DNA of 5,242 nt. Source: Chloroflexota bacterium. Its GTDB lineage: Bacteria; Chloroflexota; Anaerolineae; Anaerolineales; Anaerolineaceae. Positions 1 through 3,653 of the stretch are shown in pieces. The stretch lies in contig JAEXTI010000084.1 in assembly GCA_023406965.1 (NCBI GenBank), positions 1 through 5,242 on the forward strand. Reading direction: 5' to 3'. The position numbers were made by a program, and so were the translations under genes. How positions within the stretch are numbered: position 1 is the first letter of the stretch; each line of letters starts with the position of its first letter. The notes under the pieces are model-generated. The model searched no databases. It saw only the letters and a program-made list of their open reading frames with translations, and had not been told where the DNA came from.

Positions 1-299
1 ATTTGTTCCCACAGTTCTGGCAAGAAAACGGTCGGCACGCCCAGGGCGCGGGCCACCGCCTCGCGGGTGGGGTCGTCCACGGTGGGGCCCAGCCCGCCGG
101 TGGTGAGAATGATCTGGCAGCGCCCCAGCGCCTCGCGGATCACCCCGGCAATGCGCTCCACATTGTCGCCCACCACGGTGGTGCGGTACAAGTCCACACC
201 CACATCCCGCAGCGTGCGCGCCAGGTAGCGGGTGTTGGTGTCTTGAATTTCCCCTAACAGCAGTTCGGTCCCGATTGTAATGATCTCAGCTGCGGGCAT
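1..299 (-). CDS. cinA: CinA-family protein, N-terminal molybdopterin-binding-like domain (partial, runs off the left edge)
   Basis: The minus strand reads a continuous frame of 99 codons beginning MPAAEIITIGTELLLGEI. This is the typical opening of the MoCF_biosynth-type domain (COG1058) of CinA. The signature TTGGLGPTVDDPTREAVA lies at residues 66-83 and matches the family's TGGLGPTxDDxT nucleotide-binding loop. Family knowledge: full CinA is about 410-430 residues, with this domain followed by a C-terminal NMN amidohydrolase (PncC-like) domain, and acts in pyridine nucleotide salvage. Some proteins have only the N-terminal domain, and the missing part prevents telling which this is. The start is firm: ATG at 299-297 is directly preceded in frame by TGA at 302-300, and a GGAGGA ribosome site lies at 309-304. 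The gene is divergent from the glycosyltransferase operon. Confidence 0.93.
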   Translation of the reverse strand, partial: MPAAEIITIGTELLLGEIQDTNTRYLARTLRDVGVDLYRTTVVGDNVERIAGVIREALGRCQIILTTGGLGPTVDDPTREAVARALGVPTVFLPELWEQ

Positions 300-303
300 T
301 CAT

Positions 304-309
304 TCCTCC
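304..309 (-). promoter_or_regulatory. Ribosome binding site of cinA, next to two overlapping ATGs
   Basis: Read on the minus strand, GGAGGA is followed by ATGAATG. The first ATG (303-301) abuts the site and opens only a five-codon frame (MNARS, then stop). The second ATG (299-297), four bases after GGAGGA, opens the CinA frame and is the real start. Confidence 0.75.
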
Positions 310-319
310 AGAGGTTCGC

Positions 320-361
320 TTCGTTGCGTTCGGAATTGCTTCCGCGATTCCAAACGACGAA
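320..361 (-). promoter_or_regulatory. Long imperfect hairpin in the cinA leader
   Basis: Arms 320-336 and 347-361 are inverted repeats. In minus-strand RNA they form 15 base pairs: a 5-bp outer helix (UUCGU with ACGAA), a 2-nt CA bulge, then a 10-bp inner helix with one G-U wobble. The loop is 10 nt (337-346). On the plus strand the wobble becomes an A-C mismatch, so the structure suits the cinA transcript better. It begins about where transcription would start from the promoter at 375-403 and ends 10 nt before the ribosome site. A competing 4-bp stem with a GNRA loop (GGAA-GCAA-UUCC, 343-332) shares the 3' arm. A role in mRNA stability or control is inference. No T-run follows, so it is not a normal terminator. 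Confidence 0.6.
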
Positions 362-374
362 ATCTATTGCCGTT

Positions 375-403
375 AGTGTAGCATGATTTCAATTGATGGT
401 AAA
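375..403 (-). promoter_or_regulatory. Predicted sigma70-type promoter for cinA
   Basis: On the minus strand, TTTACC (403-398, 4 of 6 to TTGACA) and TACACT (380-375, 4 of 6 to TATAAT) are separated by exactly 17 bases. Transcription would start near 368, giving a leader of about 70 nt that contains the hairpin. Its -35 box overlaps the -10-like box proposed for the divergent glycosyltransferase gene. Confidence 0.5.
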
Positions 404-405
404 CT
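400..405 (+). promoter_or_regulatory. -10-like box (TAAACT) immediately before the glycosyltransferase start
   Basis: TAAACT lies six bases before ATG 412, which would place the transcription start at or very near the A of ATG. No Shine-Dalgarno sequence is visible before this ATG, so a leaderless mRNA is plausible. No good -35 is seen at 16-18 bp (TGTAGC at 377-382 is poor). The same arrangement, TAAAAT plus six bases plus ATG, precedes the acyl-CoA synthetase gene. Confidence 0.4.
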
Positions 406-411
406 ATCCGC

Positions 412-1557
412 ATGCACATCGGATTTGTCGCCGACACCTATAAGCCCTACACCAGCGGGGTAACTCATTATATCGCTCTCAACAAGCAAGTGCTGGAAAA
501 AATGGGCCACATCGTCAGCGTGTTTTCCTTCGGCGATCCGCGCTTCGATCCCGGCGAAGCCAATGTGGTCACCACCCGGGGGCTGGTCTTGCCCAACGGT
601 TATGCCTTTGGGCTGAGCTTTTCGCCCATTGCTCGCCGTGCCATGCGCCAGGTAGACATCCTGCACGCCAACCACCCCTTTGCCAGCGGGGCCGCCGCGC
701 AGCGCGAAGCCCGCCGCGCCAACATCCCCATCGTCTTCACCAATCACACGCGCTATGACCTCTACATGCGCGCCTACCTGCCCTTTCTGCCGCCCGCCCT
801 GGGCCGGGCCTACCTCACCACCGTCTTGCCGCGTTATTGCCGCTCCGTGGATCGCGTCATCGCTCCCTCGGCGGGTCTGGCCGAGGTGCTGCGCGGATTG
901 AAAGTCGACGCCCCCCTCAAAGTCATCCCCAACGGCATCGACGTAGCCCACTTTGCCGGCGGCGACCCGTCCGGGTGGCGCGAGCGCCTGGGCGTTTCAA
1001 CCGGTGATGTACTGCTGGTTTTCGTCGGGCGGCTGAGCAAAGAGAAGAACGTCCGCCTGCTAGTGGAGGCTTTCGCCGCGGCGGCTTCTGCCTGCCCGCG
1101 TGCGCATCTGGTGCTGGCCGGCGGCGGCAACGAAAAAGCTGCCCTGGAGGCCATCGCCATCCGCGCCGGGGTGGCCGGGCGCATTCACTTCACCGGGCCG
1201 CTCTCCTATGATCAAGTATCCAACCTGCTGGCCGCCGCCGATGCCTTCGTGACCGCCTCGGTCAGCGAGGTGCACCCCCTCACCGTCATCGAGGCCCTGG
1301 CTGCCGGGCTGCCCGTGGTCGGCATCCACTCCCCCGGCGTCTCCGACACCATCCGCCACGGCTGGAACGGCCTGCTAGCCGGAGACACCCAACCAAAAAA
1401 CCTCACCGCGCAGATCATCGAAATTTGCCGCTCAGACGAAGCCCGCGCCAACTTGAGCGCCGCCGCGCGCCAATCGGCGCAGGAATACGCCATCGAACGC
1501 ACCGCCGGGCTGCTGCTGGACGAATACCGCAGCGTGATCGCAGCGAGGCGCGCGTGA
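412..1557 (+). CDS. Glycosyltransferase family 4 (GT-B fold), possibly a glycolipid-forming hexosyltransferase
   Basis: The 381-residue protein has the length and two-domain plan of GT4 retaining glycosyltransferases. The N-terminal acceptor half opens MHIGFVADTYKPYTSGVTHY with the glycine loop near residue 16, followed by HANHPFASG (85-93) and FTNHTRYDLY (109-118). The linker VIPNGID (171-177) leads into the C-terminal nucleotide-sugar domain, with FVGRLSKEKN (204-213) and the EX7E motif (E286 and E294) in SEVHPLTVIEALAAG. No signal peptide or membrane helix is obvious, so it is probably cytosolic or membrane-associated. The EVHPLT form of EX7E recalls diacylglycerol glucosyltransferase-like and chloroflexal GT4 proteins, but donor and acceptor cannot be read from sequence. 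ATG 412 is secure because an in-frame TAA lies at 400-402. It heads an operon, and its stop overlaps the yraN start by 4 nt. Confidence 0.9.
   Translation: MHIGFVADTYKPYTSGVTHYIALNKQVLEKMGHIVSVFSFGDPRFDPGEANVVTTRGLVLPNGYAFGLSFSPIARRAMRQVDILHANHPFASGAAAQREARRANIPIVFTNHTRYDLYMRAYLPFLPPALGRAYLTTVLPRYCRSVDRVIAPSAGLAEVLRGLKVDAPLKVIPNGIDVAHFAGGDPSGWRERLGVSTGDVLLVFVGRLSKEKNVRLLVEAFAAAASACPRAHLVLAGGGNEKAALEAIAIRAGVAGRIHFTGPLSYDQVSNLLAAADAFVTASVSEVHPLTVIEALAAGLPVVGIHSPGVSDTIRHGWNGLLAGDTQPKNLTAQIIEICRSDEARANLSAAARQSAQEYAIERTAGLLLDEYRSVIAARRA
1545..1548 (+). promoter_or_regulatory. Ribosome binding site deciding the yraN GTG start
   Basis: GAGG, within GCGAGG, lies five bases before GTG 1554, inside the last codons of the glycosyltransferase gene. 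This supports the GTG start and translational coupling through the GTGA stop-start overlap at 1554-1557. Confidence 0.55.
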
Positions 1558-1925
1558 GCCCCGACCTGCGCCGCCAGCGCATTGGTCGCTGGGGCGAAGA
1601 TTATGCCGCCCGTTACCTGCAAGAGCGCGGCGACGAACTCCTGGCTCGCAATGTGCGCACCCCCTACGGCGAAATCGACCTGGTCACCCGCCGCGGCAGC
1701 CTGACCGTCTTTGTCGAGGTCAAGGCCCGCACCGGCACCGGCTACGGCCTGCCCGAAGCCGCCGTCACCCCCGCCAAGGAAAAGCACCTCCTGCAGTCCA
1801 TCCAGGCTTACTGGCTGGCCCACGAGCCCGAAACCGACTGGCAGGTGGACGTGATTGCCATCCTGCTGCAACCCGGAGAGAAGGAACCCCACCTTGAGCA
1901 CTTCGAAAACGCCCTCAACGGCTGA
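1554..1925 (+). CDS. yraN: YraN / UPF0102 family endonuclease-fold protein
   Basis: This 123-residue protein matches the UPF0102 family in length and motif order: IGRWGEDYAARYL (10-22), RNVRTPYGEIDLV (32-44) and VFVEVKAR (52-59). E40, D42, E55 and K57 form the conserved acidic/lysine set of a PD-(D/E)XK-like nuclease fold. Family knowledge: members resemble archaeal Holliday-junction resolvases, but their cellular role is not settled, so a DNA-processing function is only predicted. The start is GTG 1554, overlapping the preceding stop codon as GTGA. The open frame extends further upstream, but that part lies inside the glycosyltransferase gene and has no family sequence. The 3' end overlaps the start of miaA by 32 nt, so the three genes appear to be one operon. 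Confidence 0.92.
   Translation: MSPDLRRQRIGRWGEDYAARYLQERGDELLARNVRTPYGEIDLVTRRGSLTVFVEVKARTGTGYGLPEAAVTPAKEKHLLQSIQAYWLAHEPETDWQVDVIAILLQPGEKEPHLEHFENALNG
1881..1885 (+). promoter_or_regulatory. Ribosome binding site for the miaA TTG start
   Basis: AAGGA, within GAGAAGGA, lies eight bases before TTG 1894, inside yraN. It is the main reason for choosing TTG 1894 over TTG 1855. Confidence 0.5.
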
Positions 1926-2847
1926 CCTGCCCCCCGTAGTAGCCATCGTCGGCCCCACCGCCGTGGGCAAGACCGAAATCTCGCTGCAGGTGGCCGAGCG
2001 CCTGAACGGCGAAATCGTCTCAGCCGATTCGCGCCTGTTCTACCGTGGCATGGACATCGGCACCGCCAAACCCACCCCCGCCGAGCTGGCCCGCGTGCCC
2101 CATCACCTCATCGACGTGACCGGCCCCGAGCGCCCCTGGAGCCTGACCATGTTCCAGCAGGCCGCCGCCGAGGCCATTGCCGCCATCCACGCCCGCGGCA
2201 GGTTGCCCCTGCTGGTTGGCGGCACGGGCCAGTACGTGAAAGCCGTGCTCGAAGGCTGGCAGCCCCCATCTCAGCCGCCCGATCCGCGCCTGCGCGCCGA
2301 GCTGGAAAAATGGGCCGCCGAAATCGGTGGCGACGCCCTGCACCAGCGCCTGGCAATCGTGGACCCCGAGGCCTCCGGGTTCATCGACGCGCGTAACGTC
2401 CGCCGTACCATCCGCGCCCTGGAAACGGTCCTCCATTCCGGCGAGCGCTTCTCGGCCCAACGCGGGCGCAGCGCCCCGCCCTATCAAGTCCTGATGATCG
2501 GCCTGACCCGCCCCCGCCCCGAGTTGTACGCCCGAGTCGATGCGCGTATTCAGGCCATGCTGGAGGCGGGCTTCCTGGACGAAGTCCGCGGGCTGATGCA
2601 GCGCGGCTGCCCGCCCGATTCCCCTGCCCTCTCGGCCATCGGCTACCGTGAAATGGCCGCCGTCCTGCGCGGCGAAATGACCCTTGAAGAGGCCGTGATT
2701 CAAATCAAGCGTCTCACCCGCCGCTACGTCCGCCAGCAAGGGGCCTGGTTCCGCGAAGAAGACCCCACCATCCACTGGTTCCAGGCAGACCCCAGCCCCG
2801 TGCAGGAGATTGTTGGGTTGATCAGAGGGAAGTTTTCAACAAGTTAG
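1894..2847 (+). CDS. miaA: tRNA dimethylallyltransferase MiaA
   Basis: MiaA transfers a dimethylallyl group from DMAPP to N6 of A37 in tRNAs reading UNN codons (EC 2.5.1.75), the step before MiaB methylthiolation. From TTG 1894 the protein is 317 residues, normal for the family. Visible motifs in order: P-loop GPTAVGKT (20-27), SADSRLFYRGMDIGTAKP (43-60) with catalytic Asp45, VPHHLID (68-74), GGTGQYVKA (109-117), RNVRRTIRALE (167-177) and the C-terminal RRYVRQQGAWF (276-286). No key residue appears missing. No ATG is available near the start. TTG 1894 has a ribosome site 8 nt upstream and yields a short tail before the P-loop, while TTG 1855 would add 13 residues. The gene overlaps yraN by 32 nt and is probably the last gene of the operon. 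No clear terminator follows. Confidence 0.96.
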   Translation: MSTSKTPSTADLPPVVAIVGPTAVGKTEISLQVAERLNGEIVSADSRLFYRGMDIGTAKPTPAELARVPHHLIDVTGPERPWSLTMFQQAAAEAIAAIHARGRLPLLVGGTGQYVKAVLEGWQPPSQPPDPRLRAELEKWAAEIGGDALHQRLAIVDPEASGFIDARNVRRTIRALETVLHSGERFSAQRGRSAPPYQVLMIGLTRPRPELYARVDARIQAMLEAGFLDEVRGLMQRGCPPDSPALSAIGYREMAAVLRGEMTLEEAVIQIKRLTRRYVRQQGAWFREEDPTIHWFQADPSPVQEIVGLIRGKFSTS

Positions 2848-2900
2848 TTTGAGGGGCATTTTTTCGATACTCTGACACACATCGTTATTCAATAAGGCAA

Positions 2901-2906
2901 AATACT
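2901..2906 (+). promoter_or_regulatory. Possible -10 box (AATACT) before the DUF1780-like gene
   Basis: AATACT (4 of 6 to TATAAT) lies five bases before ATG 2912. No Shine-Dalgarno sequence occurs at a normal distance: the nearest AAGG (2894-2897) is 14 bases away. A -35-like CTGACA lies at 2872-2877, but its spacing to this box (23 bp) or to CAAAAT at 2898-2903 (20 bp) is too long for a standard promoter. The region is AT-rich, so -10 look-alikes are expected by chance. Confidence 0.25.
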
Positions 2907-2911
2907 AATTC

Positions 2912-3517
2912 ATGAACCAATCCGACAGGGAATTCCTAGATAAGCTTCGAGAATCTGCGCTAGAAGATTTGATGTTCTTTTCGAATAGCGGACGATCTGA
3001 ACGTGAACGTTGGGTTGTTTCTGAATTTCTGCGACTACAAAAAATTCAATTTTCAGCAATTGAATTGTGTTCACAACCTGTGCATAGCAAGGTTGATATT
3101 GAATTTCGTGGCGCCAACTTTCAGGTTAAAGAAATTCTCAACCCTGGTATAAAACGTCATCGGGATGCTAAAGGAAGATACGAAAAACTTAGGTCTGCCA
3201 GTAGCATTGAGAATTTGATATTGCCTGGATTGTGTTACGCTACCCCGCCAGTCGTCACAATTTATGATTTGATTTCGACTGAAGCAGATTCACTTGCGTC
3301 TTCCGGAAAGTACATAACTGTAAAAAGCAATCTTGACCTCATATTTTACGTGACTCGAACACGCGCGTCATTAATTAAGAAAGATGAAATTAACCATGAG
3401 CACCTGGCTTCGCTTGGTTGGCGGTCTATATCATGTCTTGCCGGTAAGCAAGCGATTGTAGTATTTGCAGCAAGTAATGCGCCAGCATTCTTACGTGATC
3501 TTAGCGCTAGCAGCTAA
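2912..3517 (+). CDS. DUF1780-like protein, putative endonuclease
   Basis: The 201-residue soluble protein has no signal peptide or membrane segment. Two blocks resemble, from memory, the DUF1780 family (annotated as putative endonuclease, known in Pseudomonas): FFSNSGRSERERWV at 22-35 with the following FL, and the C-terminal GWRSIS (169-174) plus VVFAASNAPAFLRD (183-196). Between them, VDIEFRGANFQVKEI (61-75) is a beta-strand-like segment in which D62 or E64 together with Q71-V-K73 could form a PD-(D/E)XK-type site, with Gln in place of the usual acidic residue. Substrate and role are unknown. ATG 2912 is the first start after an in-frame TAA at 2906-2908. The gene stands alone 64 nt after miaA, and its composition differs strongly from all its neighbours, suggesting transfer. 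Family assignment is moderately sure; function is not. Confidence 0.72.
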   Translation: MNQSDREFLDKLRESALEDLMFFSNSGRSERERWVVSEFLRLQKIQFSAIELCSQPVHSKVDIEFRGANFQVKEILNPGIKRHRDAKGRYEKLRSASSIENLILPGLCYATPPVVTIYDLISTEADSLASSGKYITVKSNLDLIFYVTRTRASLIKKDEINHEHLASLGWRSISCLAGKQAIVVFAASNAPAFLRDLSASS

Positions 3518-3594
3518 CCCAGCCCGTCCTGTCGAGGGTACACCCGCAACAAGCTGGTGCGACTCACTGCCAGCAACGCGAGCGGTCGGCACTG

Positions 3595-3600
3595 TATACT
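3595..3600 (+). promoter_or_regulatory. -10-like box TATACT upstream of the acyl-CoA synthetase
   Basis: TATACT matches TATAAT at 5 of 6 positions in otherwise GC-rich DNA. No good -35 stands at 16-18 bp; CTGCCA at 3567-3572 would leave a 22-bp spacer. If used, transcription would start near 3607, at the first CATTCGC repeat, giving a leader of about 47 nt. It competes with the box at 3642-3647 as the main promoter. Confidence 0.3.
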
Positions 3601-3605
3601 TCTTC

Positions 3606-3631
3606 CATTCGCGCACATTCGCGCCATTCGC
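3606..3631 (+). repeat. Three CATTCGC direct repeats spaced about one helical turn apart
   Basis: The heptamer CATTCGC occurs at 3606-3612, 3616-3622 and 3625-3631, with start-to-start distances of 10 and 9 bp, so all copies face roughly the same side of the helix. The array ends 22 bases before the acyl-CoA synthetase ATG. If transcription starts at 3654, it covers about -48 to -23 and includes the -35 region, a natural place for a regulator. The repeats are seen directly; an operator role is inference. Confidence 0.55.
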
Positions 3632-3641
3632 TGATCAATAG

Positions 3642-3647
3642 TAAAAT
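3642..3647 (+). promoter_or_regulatory. -10-like box (TAAAAT) immediately before the acyl-CoA synthetase start
   Basis: TAAAAT (5 of 6 to TATAAT) lies six bases before ATG 3654, and no Shine-Dalgarno sequence is present in the preceding 25 bases. This fits a leaderless transcript starting at the ATG. The arrangement matches GTAAACT plus six bases before the glycosyltransferase ATG. A -35 is weak (TTCGCG at 3618-3623, 18-bp spacer). Confidence 0.45.
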
Positions 3648-3653
3648 CAGCTC

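Larger units (their letters stand above)
2848..3517. other. AT-rich islet between miaA and the acyl-CoA synthetase, probably horizontally acquired
   Basis: Base composition drops sharply here. Blocks 2941-3000 and 3061-3120 each contain 25 G/C in 60, against 40 in 60 at 2101-2160. Codon use also changes, with many AAA, TTT, GAA and ATT codons, while neighbours use mainly C- or G-ending codons. The islet holds one gene (2912-3517) and its AT-rich leader. No transposase, integrase or tRNA flank is visible. The left edge is near the miaA stop. The right edge is near 3517, where GC-rich sequence resumes. Confidence 0.65.

Noticed and set aside
3..257. Plus-strand open frame opposite cinA
   Set aside because: The minus strand encodes a clear CinA N-terminus. 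The plus product is a His/Gly/Ala-rich shadow.
1425..1553. N-terminal extension of yraN to a TTG at 1425
   Set aside because: The added 43 residues are encoded within the glycosyltransferase, are Arg-rich and lack family similarity. GTG 1554 has a ribosome site and gives the normal family length.
1855..1893. Upstream TTG 1855 as the miaA start
   Set aside because: It adds 13 residues with no family support and lacks a good ribosome site, while TTG 1894 has AAGGA eight bases upstream. It is not fully excluded.
1212..1970. Antisense open frame of 252 codons across the glycosyltransferase-yraN junction
   Set aside because: It spans two well-supported genes on the other strand and has no recognisable domain.
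2020..2775. Antisense open frame of 251 codons opposite miaA
   Set aside because: miaA motifs occupy the plus strand throughout. The antisense product is Gly/Ala-rich and featureless.
2810..2866. Rho-independent terminator after miaA
   Set aside because: A six-T run ends the stretch (2861-2864 with the preceding TT), but the only stem found (TTGTTG 2810-2815 with CAACAA 2837-2842) is weak, has a 21-nt loop and lies too far from the T-run.
3501..3517. Inverted repeat TTAGC...GCTAA at the end of the DUF1780-like gene
   Set aside because: Only five pairs, inside the coding end and without a T-run, so it does not support a terminator.
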